A stretch of DNA of 64,000 bases from Geosiphon pyriformis (lineage: Eukaryota; Glomeromycota; Glomeromycetes; Archaeosporales; Geosiphonaceae): positions 1,308,604-1,372,603 of the forward strand of contig JAAOMT010000295.1 in the NCBI GenBank assembly GCA_016748015.1. The letters are read 5' to 3'. Position numbers and translations under genes: made by a program. The stretch's first letter is position 1, and each line of letters starts with the position of its first letter. Under the pieces are notes generated by a model. That model was not told the origin of the DNA and ran no database searches. It saw only the letters and a program-made list of their open reading frames with translations. Shown piece by piece: positions 37,280-48,616 of the stretch.

Positions 37280-38471
37280 CTAAAAGGAAGACCATTCATA
37301 GTTGCTTTTGAAAGGTTGATTAATGGTATTCTCAATCGAAACTTTCGGATCATTGCTTACAGCCCAGTTAACACAAATCGATGAATCAATAATGACACAT
37401 CCATCATTTTTACGCCTCTTCAAGAGCGATTTCAACCAGTCTTTAAATCTATACCATGGTGGTAAGATATCGATTGGGGGTTTTGGTTGTTTATCCTCTA
37501 AAATTGATCCAGAAGGCGAATGAGAATTTGTTGGCAGGCAAATAGTGGAAGGTTGTTCATAAGGATTAACAGCTTCTATAGATATTGATTGGTTTCCCAG
37601 CCTACAATCACAGCCGATCCTAATCTGATCGAGTTTTAAAAAACCTGAATGCAATCCCACAAGATTTGATGGGAGATTTGCATCAAGCTTTTGCTCAGGT
37701 ACAGTAAGAATCACCTCGGTACGAATTTCGTTGCCGTTCAGTAAATCGATAGTCAAGGGAAAATCTATGGCTGGAACTATTCGAAAGAGCTGAATAATGA
37801 GTTCCATGACATCGATCCTAATATTCCAAGAAGATTCAAGCTGTTCATGAAGCCTATTGAGATTTTGATTGGCAAACCATAACGAAATTTCTTTAGCTGA
37901 GACACCTTGATATAAAAAATATTTTATTAAAATCGACATTTGTTCAAACAAAAATAAATTAGCGGAACAATTAAAATTTCTTTTGAATATTCACCAGTTG
38001 CATTTTGTACAATTAATTTTAGTTCCATAAATGCCATACCCGGTCCAAAAGTTATCATTAAGGATTGACCATAACGTGACAAGATATTGAAGAACTTTTG
38101 GTTTGTTTCTTGGGTTCTACCAATTGCCATAATTTTCTCGCAAGGCTGGTTTGGATTTAGTGAGTCAACGCTGAAATTCAAAGGAAAATAAACAGTAAAG
38201 GGTTGCCCAAAAATTATTTCTTTATTGTGACCAAGTGGTTCAAAAATCCCTAAACTTTCTTTGAAGGTTAATATTTACTTGAGTGCAGTGCTTGTTTCAC
38301 TACTTTTGACATAAAACACAAACCATATTTATTCAAATTTTGTTTTTTTTAACTGAAGAAGTTAAATTGATTGTTCTCTCAAATCGAAAGCAAGGTTGCC
38401 AAAAATTTTTTTTACATTATAAAAGAAATATTGAAGTTAACTTACATATCCAGGTCAGCTACTATATTCAT
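37280..38471 (-). CDS. Three-exon gene of unknown function
   Basis: Exons 38471-38446, 38170-37995 and 37905-37280, with introns of 275 and 89 nt. All phases agree (exon 1 ends in phase 2 with a strong GTAAGT donor). The protein has 275 residues. It starts MNIVADLDIVDSLNP; the second exon carries EKIMAIGRTQETNQKFFNIL and FGPGMAFMELKLIVQ. The last exon has SLWFANQNLNRLHEQLESSW, a central region with two close Cys (CDCRLGNQS), a Pro-rich linker and a basic segment KDWLKSLLKRRKNDG. No signal peptide or transmembrane segment is seen, so it is presumably intracellular. The very short first exon makes the start less certain. I recognise no family. Confidence 0.65.
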
Positions 38472-39779
38472 ACTCCTTAACTATCAAAAAAAATACCCTT
38501 ACAACATGCTCCAAGACCTTCAGTGAATAAGAAATTTCTACGTATTACCATAAAGAGATGAAGGCATTGCAGCAAAATTAAGTACTACGGATAGCAGCGC
38601 CTTCCCTATGCCATCAAAACAAGGTAAAATTGATTTAAAGATCCGAACCATGAGAAAAAGAGAATTTTGATCAATATCACACTATAAAACCAAAGGTGAT
38701 ATTTTTTCGTCCAATTAAAAATTTAGAATAGTTTAAAATGAATATGATTTTAATTTTTTAATAAATTTATTCAAATTAAACAAAAATTAAAACAGCAATG
38801 CTAAATTTATTTTAATTTAGTGAGTTAATTTAATTTAATTTAAATGCTTTAGCAAAGTGTGATCTAACCATTATTTAAATACATCCATATTAAACGTGGC
38901 TCATACGCTTTCTACACATGACCAACCACCCGAAAAATATTATTAAAATACTTCAAAAAACATAAATTTAGAAAAATAAATATTTTTTAATATAAATAAT
39001 TGAACATTCATTAAATTGATCCATAAATAATAAATTTAAAATAATAATTAAATAAAATTAAGTATTATAATATAACAAAAATTAAAAAAAAACAAATAAG
39101 TTTAAATTTCAGAATTTGATTAATATTTTATTTTGATATGCAATAGATCCTCAAAAATTAACACTCAACTATCAAGACAAATAAAGAATTTGTAATTTTG
39201 TTGATATTTTTGTTTTATCAAGAAGTTTTTAATAAAAAATAATTAATAAATATATTAAAATCATTATATTATCAACAAATATTTAAATACTTATTCATAC
39301 TAACATAGTGATTAATGAAAATGAATTTTTTATGAAAAAACCTGATAAATTTTATCAAACAAATTAATAAAATATTTGAAAACTTAAATAATTGATATGT
39401 TAATATTAAAAAATAATAATTTAAAACTTATAATTATTTTTTTAACATAAAAGTAATTAAAAATTTAAGTATAATTATTTTTGGATTATTTATCGAAACA
39501 TTTTACATATCAAATAAATCAGTTTTCAAGAAATATATTCATAAGATGTATCTATCAATTAAAAATATTTATGTATTAGTTTTTACATACCAAAATAATA
39601 AATAATAAATAGTTAGTATTTACTAATCATGCTTTAAGATTATAAATAATATTTTTGATAAGTATTAAATTATTTCAACCTTATAATTTAAGATATAAAT
39701 AAAATATTTATATGTTTTTGAAATATATCAAATTGAGTAGTTTAATATCATATTTAACTAAAATCTTTACAAGTAAAAT
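38472..39779. other. AT-rich stretch, possibly decayed retrotransposon
   Basis: I see no gene. Because recognisable gypsy remnants in + orientation begin at 39780, this stretch may contain the eroded pol region of the same relic, but I could not align any part of it with confidence. Confidence 0.4.
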
Positions 39780-40427
39780 AACTACTTAAATTCTACATAA
39801 AAAGTGATAAATTTATGCTTAAATGCATAGTAACAACAATATTATTGTCTTTCAACATACTTGAAAAAAAATTAAGAAAGTTTTGCTTATTATCAAAAAC
39901 TTTTTATATGAAAGACAATTAGAACTTTATGGTTACTTCAATGAAATTATAGAAAACATAAAACTCTTAAAGAAAACAACTTCAAAAATACAAATAAAGA
40001 TTTTGAAAATTATATAATTAGATGTTTTTAGAGTTTTAATTATTGTTAAAAAAGCCAAAAATTTTTGTAAAAAATTTCGTTTCTTGGATACAAAACTCAT
40101 TTTATCTCGAATTTATACTTTATTAACAAAAGATTTTACCAAATTAATTAATTTTAAGTTAAACAACACTCTTTAAATAGAATATTTTATAAATAATTTA
40201 ATTTTACCAAAGCTTAATTTCTTTAAAAAGAATAATATTATAATTAAAAATTATAGTTTTTATTAATTATTACATATATTAACCAATAATAATATATAAT
40301 TAATCATTTTATTTTTAGATAATAGTCATTAATTTGACTATTAACTTAATTAATTACTTAATTATTGATTTTTTTTAATAACTATATAAGTAATGAATTT
40401 TTTAACTATAGAAAGACATAAAATTAA

Positions 40428-40465
<38 letters not shown>

Positions 40466-40545
40466 TCATGTATTAATATTTCTTTTTTTTAATATTTTAA
40501 TTTTAAGTATTTAAACATTTGTAAATAAAAAATTATTTATTGGTA
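39780..40545 (+). mobile_element. Gypsy relic: extra ORF end, polypurine tract and LTR
   Basis: The + strand reading from 39780 (for example KFMLKCIVTTILLSF, then LLKKTTSKIQIKILKII and FLDTKLILSRIYTLLTKDF) matches the extra ORF of the inner gypsy at 43950-44612. At about 40221-40235 the inner element's polypurine tract CTTTGGAGAGGATGA appears as CTTTAAAAAGAATAA, with every difference a G-to-A change. An LTR begins at about 40236 (TATTATAATT against TGTTATGATT) and can be followed to about 40545, with an (AAT)n expansion inside. It is an older, inactive copy of the same family in the opposite orientation. Confidence 0.7.
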
Positions 40546-40607
40546 TTTACATATCTTTTTTTTGTTTTTTTTGTTTTGTATTAATAAAATTAGTCTGAAA
40601 GCTATCT

Positions 40608-41078
40608 GCTTCCTTTTATAATTTATTAAATAAAAAAATAATTAAAAAGCACAACAATAATTGTTATTAATTCTAAAAATTATTAAAGAAAACATAGAAT
40701 AATAACAGTAGTATTATTTTGTTAATTATAAATTATTTTTAGATTTTTAGATTTTTTAAAAATTTAAGCAACTGTATTTTTAAGATTAATTGTGTATATT
40801 AAATTCTTATTAATTTAATTTGTTCTTTTAATTAAATTTCTTTTTTAATTATTTTTATTATTCTTAATAATCTTTTTTTTTTGTTATTTATTAACTTATT
40901 ACTCAAATTTATAATAATATAGTTATAAAATTATAATGGCTTAATTTTTTTAAAAATTTGAAAATAAAAAATAATTTATAATTATTTTATGTTTTACTTT
41001 ACTAATTTTTAAAATTAATAACAATTATTGTTGTGCTTTTTAATAATTTCTTTATTTAATAAATTATAAAAATAAGAA
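40608..41078. repeat. Fold-back element with long inverted arms
   Basis: The left arm from about 40610 (TTATAATTTATTAAATAAA, then AAAAAGCACAACAATAATTG) is repeated in reverse complement at about 41008-41075 (CAATTATTGTTGTGCTTTTT). The inverted similarity continues inward for more than 100 bp on each side. No coding frame lies inside. It sits beside or inside the LTR relic, so it is probably a small non-autonomous fold-back or MITE-type element. Confidence 0.6.
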
Positions 41079-41859
41079 ATAAGCAAAAAAAATTAATAAA
41101 AATTAATAAATAATTGTTTTTTTATTATTTTTAATTTTAAAAATGCTAAAAACTTATTTATTGCTAAAATATTTTTATTAAAAAACTTAATTATTAAGAT
41201 TAAAAATGTTAAATATCTAAATAAAATAAGTTAAAATATTAAAAGTTTTGAAAATTTAAAAAATAGTTGTCAAATAAATAGATAGTTTTTAATTAATAAA
41301 AGTTATATCATTAAAAATATTCTTAATAAAAAGCTTTTAAATAGTAAAACAGCTGGTTTGTTAAAAACTTCTAATAAGTTCTAAAACCATTATAATATTA
41401 TAATTTTAGATTTATTCTAAAAACTTTTGAATTTTTTTTATAAGTTAAAAATTGTTTGATTTTTAAAAAAACTTAAATTATATTATTAAGTTATTAATTA
41501 ATATATCTTTTTAATTTTTATTATTAATTAGCATATAATATTGATTTATAATTTATAATTTATTATTTATTATTAGCTAATTATAAGTATAATTAAATAT
41601 AAAATATAAAAACTTTTTTTTTACATTCCAAATTGTCTAAAAAACATATTTTTAAAAAAGAAGTTTTTTTATTTTTTTCTGTTGTTTTTTTGCAATATTT
41701 TTTAAGTAAATAATTTCTTTGTAGTAAATATAATAACTGTCTTAGATAATAATATATCTAAAAAAAAAGTGTTTAAAAAAATTTTTTATAATCCTATTAA
41801 AAAATTTTTTTCTTAGAAAAAAAACTTTTGTTAATAATATCAAATATTCTAATAATAAA
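41079..41859. other. AT-rich stretch left of the LINE
   Basis: I see no gene or repeat with clear borders. It may contain the LINE's 5' UTR or more of the gypsy LTR relic, but erosion prevents alignment by eye. Confidence 0.4.
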
Positions 41860-42438
41860 AAAAATTTTTTTTTGGTTAAATCTGCTGGTAGTAGTGTATA
41901 TTCAGATATAAACAACAAGTTTGGTAATAGTAAAAATAATAGTATGATATTAAGTATTAATAGTAGCTTTTTTTTTGGCTTAGTGACAACAATTTCTAAA
42001 GCTAAAAAAGTAAATACTAGTTTTGAATGTAGTTTTTCTATTGGTATAATTAATTATAATATGAATAAAGATAAAAAACTTCTTTTTTTTTTCTCAATAA
42101 TTTTTTAGACAAAAAGTAAATTGATTTGAAGATTGTTAAAACTTAAGTTAAAATATTTATTAAAAAATTTTTTGTTTTAAACCTATTAGCTATAAAGAGC
42201 AAATCAATTATTGCAAAAACTTAAGCTATTAGATAACTTTTTTTAATAATCAATGGTTTTGAAAAAACTACTACTTTTTCAAAATTTGAAAAGATCATTA
42301 AATTAATGTTTATATTAGAGGAAAATATAGAAAAAATTGTATTATTGACTAGAAAAAAAGACATTATTATAAACAATAATCTTAAAAAGCAAGATTTTTG
42401 TTTAAATTAGACTGTTGTAATTAAAAAAATTTTCATAA
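41860..42438 (+). mobile_element. Decayed LINE, 5' segment (first ORF, N-terminal part)
   Basis: A frame from 41872 reads VKSAGSSVYSDINNKFGNSK, later FECSFSIGIINYNMNKDKK, and continues with stops to VVIKKIF at 42438. From my knowledge of Rhizophagus LINEs this is the N-terminal part of their first ORF. The initiator codon is now TTG. The segment ends exactly where the outer gypsy LTR begins; the same frame resumes after 60934. No protein can be made. Confidence 0.65.
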
Positions 42439-43201
42439 TGTTACTAATAGAATTTTAGTTATTAATCAACATAAAATTACTCTTATAATTTCTATTATTA
42501 ATTAATATATATTAATATTTTTTTAATTATTACTTATTACCTAATCAAATTATTAAATATTACTATCTAATTAATAACTCAATTTGTACAATAAAAATTA
42601 GGATGATCAAATTACATAATATTTCAAACTATATAATATCTAAAAATTTGCTAAAATAATGAATAGTATACTAAAATATTTAATAGTTTGTCAAAATAAT
42701 TTGTAGCTCATTAAAATATATCTTTAGTTTGTCTAAATTATAGTAAAAAGAAAAATTTAAATTTATAGACTAGTACTATAACAAATTGTATAAAAAAAAA
42801 GCTTTTTTTTTGAAAAAATATATCTTATTATAAATATTTTACTTTAGATTTATTCTAATTAGTACAATTCAAAAATAAAATATATTTTAAAAAAAATTCA
42901 ATTTTTAAAATAATTATATTTGACATTTTCCAAAACCCAATTAATGTTTTAAAATTGATTAGCTACTAATTTCAGTAATTTATTAGTAACTTTAAGCTTA
43001 AATAGAAAATAATTTTCTTGACAAAATTTTATTTTTTTTACATTTTTTTATTTTTTTTTATTTTTATTATTATTATTATTAGAATAGTCTATAAACAAAA
43101 TTCTTGTAAAAAAGTTGACTTTTACAGCAAAATAACTATACATTTTTAATAAGCTTTCAGACAAGCAATTTCTGAAAAAAAGTTAACATTTATTATAATA
43201 T
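42439..43201 (+). repeat. Outer gypsy 5' LTR, left piece
   Basis: It aligns with 59987-60746 of the 3' LTR (both begin TGTTAC followed by AATAGAATTTTAG or CAGTAGAATTTTAG). It is interrupted at 43201/43202 by the inner gypsy element; the remainder is at 50963-51150. Confidence 0.85.
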
Positions 43202-43890
43202 TGTTACGGGTTGGAGTAACAAGCTAACAGATAGCAAGGGAGAACAGAATTGTAGGGTGATGGAAATAATCAAAGGGGATTCAACTTCAAAGAGTGAATT
43301 GAATAAGTAAGGATTCAATGTGCAAGATCAGTCTTATAAAATATCTCAGTTACTATTTTTTTCAAGGATAACCAGGAAATCTGAAGATAGAGGAATAGTC
43401 CGTACTGTTAACAATTAATCACCACTGGTATTAATTCTATGCCTTCACTTTGGCGCTCTTAGAATTCAATATCAGGTATTAACTTGTGCTCTTCAGTCAC
43501 GTTTATACAAATAGTCTTCAAATACTACAATTATTCAAACAGAAAAAGGCCAACAAGTAATTTTTTATCTTAAGATATTTAGATACTTGAAGATAAAAAA
43601 AGGAAAATTAGCGATAAGAGAGTGATTGAGATGAAATTGTTATTTTATTTATTTGATTCTTGTCTGAGAGATGATTTTCTACAGCTAAGAGACTCATCAC
43701 TTATATATCTGTTAAAAGTGATCAATGATCAGATCATTGATCAGATTAATGATCAGATTAATAATCAGATCAACGATCAGGTTATTGATCAAGTCAATGA
43801 TCACTATCTAAAAATAGAGTGGCTAATTATATGACATCAGTGGCTAATACATGTAATAACTAATAAAAATTATGAGTTTCAACTGTAATA
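43202..43890 (-). repeat. Inner gypsy 3' LTR
   Basis: 689 bp, from TGTTACGGGTTGG on the + strand to AACTGTAATA. It contains an array of GATCA-based units at about 43725-43805 whose copy number is lower than in the other LTR. Element orientation is minus, so this is the downstream LTR. Confidence 0.88.
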
Positions 43891-43910
43891 TCATCCTCTC
43901 CAAAGAGATT
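43891..43910 (-). other. Polypurine tract of the inner gypsy
   Basis: On the minus strand CTTTGGAGAGGATGA directly precedes the 3' LTR. This is the expected position of the second-strand primer. The same tract is seen, fully G-to-A altered, in the relic at 40.22 kb. Confidence 0.6.
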
Positions 43911-43949
43911 GAGCTCCAGCAAAATCAAGCTATTTATAAGGTATTCTAA

Positions 43950-44612
43950 TTAAAAAATTTTGTCTAACTTAAAACTAACTAGTTTGTTGAAGTCTTTTGT
44001 GGATAGAGTGTATAGTACTTGAGGCAAAATAAGCTTTGTATCTAAGAGACCAAATTTTTGTATAAGAGTTTTGGCTTTTCTTGCAATGGTCAAAACTCTT
44101 AAGACATTTAAACGTATAATGCCCAAAATTTCTACTTGTATCTCTAAAGTTGTTTTCTTCATGAGCTTCATTTCTTTTATGGTTTTACCAAAGCGACCAT
44201 AGAACTCTAGTTGTCTTCTATATGACAAGTTTTTGTCTATGGGCAAAATTTCTTTAATTGTTTTTCCAATTGTGGTGAAAGATACAAGTATTGCTGCTGT
44301 TATGCTTTCTAACAGATACTTATCCATTTTGCTACCAATTTTTTCTCTTCTGGTAGTTGTTTTCTTTGGTCTGATAACAGTATGAGTTCCACTGTTGTCA
44401 GTTATTGTGGTCTGTTTTCCAATAGTCAAGGTAGCATTTGAATAGTTTTTGATCCAATATTCATGGAAAGTATAGAAAGCATTTTGAATGTTTTGATCCA
44501 GAAAATAATTGTTCATGTTGATTGAAAATACCTCTGTTTTGGGAATAGTGCATTTATTTATACTTGGTTTTTGCTGATTATTTGGGTCGATATTACTACA
44601 ACTGGTAACCAA
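43950..44612 (-). CDS. Extra ORF downstream of integrase in the inner gypsy
   Basis: An uninterrupted frame of 220 residues on the coding strand of the element, overlapping the end of pol by about 55 nt. It is Lys/Thr/Ile-rich and contains ATLTIGKQTTITDNSGTHTV, then MDKYLLESITAAILVSF, LEFYGRFGKTIKEMKLMKKT and a C-terminus with FGLLDTKLILPQVLY. Several segments look helical, but no convincing transmembrane segment or signal peptide is seen, so an env-like protein is not supported. A decayed homologue occupies the same place in the relic at 39.78-40.17 kb. This shows the ORF is a regular part of the family and not an accident. The function is unknown; nucleic-acid binding is possible from its basic character. 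Confidence 0.6.
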   Translation of the reverse strand: MVTSCSNIDPNNQQKPSINKCTIPKTEVFSINMNNYFLDQNIQNAFYTFHEYWIKNYSNATLTIGKQTTITDNSGTHTVIRPKKTTTRREKIGSKMDKYLLESITAAILVSFTTIGKTIKEILPIDKNLSYRRQLEFYGRFGKTIKEMKLMKKTTLEIQVEILGIIRLNVLRVLTIARKAKTLIQKFGLLDTKLILPQVLYTLSTKDFNKLVSFKLDKIF

Positions 44613-47456
44613 TCAGATCGTTTGTGATATTTCTTAAGTTGCATGCTATGAACAGAGCAATCATTGAAGATTGTTTTATATTGATCTTGTAAGATATAAG
44701 AACCATTGTTCAAAACTTTGTTGACTATAAAAGGTCTTTTCCACCAGCTAGAGAATTTATCACCATAGACATTGTCTCTGTCTGAATGGTATTCTAAAAC
44801 TAAGTCACCAATACTTAAGGAAAGTGTTTTATATGTTTTTTTTTTCTTAAGCTTCTCTTGGAACTGTTTTATTTTTTCAAAGGCAATTATACGTGCTTCT
44901 ACCAATGAGTCAAGAATAATACCAAGTCTTTTTTGCAAAATGTCTTTGTAATTCTCTATTGTTATTTCTTCAAAGGGTATTGTCTCAATGTTAGTTTCTA
45001 TTGGTAGTGTTGTCATTCGTCCATAAAGTAGATAAAAGGGTTCATAACTTATTATGTCATGATTCACAGTTCTATAAGCAAACAAAGCTAAAGGCAGTAC
45101 TTTGTTCCATAAGTTTGTTTTTTTACTTGTTTTGGCTAGAGTTTTATACAGTGTTCTATTAAAACGTTCTATTAGGCCATTTGTTTGTGGGTGATAAAGG
45201 AAAGAAAGTTTGTGACGTATTCCTATTTTTCTACAAAGTTCTTCAACCAGTGTACTGAAAAAAGCTCTTTCTTTATCAAATAATAGTTTTTTGAGGCAGC
45301 CATGGCAACAAATAATATCTTCATAAATGAAATTGGCTATTGAGACTGCTGTTTGATCTGGGGTGGCTCTTGCTTCTACCCACTTTGTAAGATAGTCAGT
45401 AGCTGTGATAATATATTTGTTGCCATCAAGAGTTACTGTTAAAGATCCAACAACATTTATACCAATTCTGTCAAATGGTTAACCAACAGAGATTGGATGG
45501 ATATCTTCTTTGTGATTGGGTTTTCCTTTTCTTTGGCAGGTATTGCAGATTTTAATGTATTCAGCAATGTCTTTTTCCAAGATAGGTCAATAATAACAAA
45601 CTAGCATTTTCTGAATTGTTTTTGTTTTTCCAAAGTGTCTAGCTAATGGATCAGTATGCATGTTGTAGATCACAATTTTTTTTTTTTCAAATCTAATGAC
45701 TTTTTGGAGGTGGTCAGGATCTTTTCTATTTCTTTTGTAAAGTTGGTTCTGGTGGATCAAATAGAAATTTGATTGTTTGCGCAATTGTTCTCTTTGTTGT
45801 CATGTGTATTTTGGTGGGTATTTTTCTTTACCCAAAAATTCCATTAAGGCAGAGTAGTTGTCCAAGTCCATTATTGTGTTTTGTTGTGGGGGAAGTTACT
45901 AATAATTAGGTTGATTTGGTTTGAGAAGGTTTATTGTCACTGGATGGTAAGTCTGGAAAGAGTGTTGGTGTTTTGATGATAAGCTCCTTTGCAATGTTGT
46001 ATATCATAGTCAAATTCATCCAGATGGAGTATCCAGCAAGCTATCCATTTGTGTTCCAGCTTCTTTTTGTTGTGCAGCCAAACCAAGGCTTGGTAATCTG
46101 TTATCACCAAAAACTTCACACCTAGAAGATACTTGCTCTAGTAGCTGGTAGACCAAACTACTGCTAAGCATTTTTGCTCAGTGACTGAGTAGTTCTGTTT
46201 TGCTGGGGAAAGGGTTCTACTGGCATAGACTATGGCATGTTTCTTGCCATTTTTATCTTTCTGAGATAGGACAGTGCCAAGTTCAAAGCCAGATGCATTA
46301 GTGTAGAGAATAAAAGGTCGATCTAAATCAGGTTGCTTGAGAATGGGTTCTGTAACCAGTTTTTCCTTCAAAGTTTCAAAGACTTTTTGCTGATGTGTGC
46401 CCCAGTGGTAATTGACATTTTTCCTAAGTAACTGATTGAGAAGAGAGGCGATTTTGGAGAAATCCTTGACAAATTTGTAATAATAAGAAGCCAAACTGAG
46501 GAAAGAGCATAGTTCATAAATGTTCATTGGTTGTTTGATGTTTTAGACTTTTTCAACTTTGGCTGGGTTAGGGAAGATTCCATCTTTTGTGATAAGATAA
46601 CCAAGAAACTGGGTGAATTGTCTTCCAAAGAAAGATTTGATTGGGTTGATCTTAAGGCCAGTATTTCTGAGGAGATCAAAAACCTTTTGCAAATATTCTA
46701 GGTGTTCATCTCAGGTTTTTGAGTATACCATTATGTCATCTAAATAGACTAGAACAAAGTTTTCTTTGACTGATTCAAACACTTTATCCATTAGGCATTG
46801 AAAGATGGGAGGGGAATTGGTGAGACCAAAAGGCATGACTGTGAATTCATAGATGCCATACTTGGTGATAAAGATGGTTTTCTTTTTGCTTTCTGGCTCC
46901 ATCTCTACTTGCCAGAATCCAGCAGTTAAATCAATGATTGAAAAGAAAGCAGCATCTTTAAATTGATCTAACATTGCATCAATCTTGGGAAGTAGATACA
47001 TGTCTCTTTCAGTGATGGCATTTAATTGGTGGTAGTCAACACAGAAGTGTAGAGTTCCACTTTTTTTGAATACCACTACAACTGGAAAAGCCCATTCACT
47101 CTTGGTTTCTTGTATGAATCCAAGTTTTTTCATCTGGTTTATCTCTTTCTTGATAAACTCATTATTGTGCCAATTGAATTGATATGGCTTCAAATGGATG
47201 GGATGAATTTCTCTATTGGTGATGGTATGTTGTATCACATAGGTACATCCAGAGGTATCATCTTCTTTTGAGATAACTGGGCTATTTCTAGCCAGCAGAT
47301 TTTCAATGTTTATTTTTCTTTCTTTTGGAGAGAGTTTTTTTTGTTCTACAACTAGTGATTGGATCTTGGTGGTTCATTTTCAAAGGACTTTTGTACTTTT
47401 TTCAATTTTTCTCTGGATATCAAACTGATTGGTTCCCAATCTTTGTAATAGATCAG

Positions 47457-47516
47457 ACATGATTTGCATTCATCACTTGGAAAATACAAGGGTTTGTTGC
47501 ACCAGCATCTGGCACA
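47457..47516 (-). other. Cys-rich module between protease and RT of the inner gypsy
   Basis: Twenty codons with five Cys in the pattern C-x2-C-x-C ... C-x2-C, preceded by FWWHGP and followed by LIYYKDWEP. The spacing looks like a small zinc-binding unit. Such a module is not part of the standard gypsy pol order that I know. It lies in a frame-intact piece of pol upstream of the frameshift near 47380. Confidence 0.5.
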
Positions 47517-48616
47517 AGGACCATGCCACCAAAAACTGTATTTGGCTTTCTTGCCAGGTTTTTTTTCAAAGGTTCTTCTAAGGATATCATAATAAAGCCA
47601 GCAGATCAGCTTGCTATTTACAATGATTCCTTCTTTGTCTGCTTTAATATTGTCCAGTGGTTTGTCATTGCTGGTGAAGGTGGTATAGGCGAGTTCAGCT
47701 GTTTCTTTTTGCTCTTCTTGTTCTTTTTTTTTATCACTATCTTCATCATCTTCATTATCTGATTGTTCTTTTTCTTGGTTCTGTTTGGGTATTGGGGGAG
47801 TTGTCTAATGGCGGTACTTAACCACAATGGGTTTTTCACCACATCTGATGGTTAATTCACAAAGTTCATAATCAAGCAAAGCTTTTGCTTTCTTGAGCCA
47901 TTCATTGCCAACAATGATAGTATATTCCTTGGCTTCAGAAACTTCCATGTCAGTTTCAATGCTGATTCCATTGATGCAGACAGGAATAGCTTTGGCAATA
48001 CCCAGTTCTTTTTTTTTGTCACCATATACATTGGTCATTGGTCTGATAGAAGGTTCATTAATTTTTCTACCAATTGCTTCTAAGAAGTGTTTGGCAATGA
48101 CACTAACAGATGATTTACTGTCTAAGATTAAGTCAATGAAGTATTCAGCCACTTGGGCTTTACAAATCAGAGGGGTAACATTGCTGTTGTCAACAAGTCC
48201 AGTTTGGCGAGGGTGCTTGTTGGTTTTTGGTGTCTTCTTCTTTGGAATCAAGGATTTGTGAAGATCTTTCCTGAACTGTGGGTAGGTCATTAACTGGCCA
48301 AAGGTAATATGTGCTGGGGTTTCTATGAAATCTTTGACAACGGAATAGGGTCCAGATTTTTGTACAATTTCTAGGGGTTCTAACTTTGGAGGATTCTTAA
48401 AAACTTTAGCCTTTGGTGGGTTATTGTTATCAGTGGCAGAAGTTAAGGCTTTGTTGAGGTCTAGAACGAAATCAACCTTGGCTTTTTTCTTCTTTCTGGT
48501 TGGTTCTGAGATGTTGATTGCTAGTTCATCTATGTCATGGTCATTATCAGTTAAGTTAAAAGTGTAAAAGAGGTTTTCTTCTGATTGGCTTGTACTCTCA
48601 CCCTTTGGAGATGCGC

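Noticed and set aside
43731-43806. GATCA-unit array as CRISPR-like
   Set aside because: Units are contiguous with no unique spacers, and the array is part of an LTR with a second copy 7 kb away.
43950-44612. Extra ORF as an envelope gene
   Set aside because: No signal peptide or convincing membrane-spanning segment, so only its position is env-like.
45934-46125. + strand frames within the inner gypsy (also near 47523-47762 and 47893-48261)
   Set aside because: Antisense to RNase H, protease and linker of pol on the minus strand.
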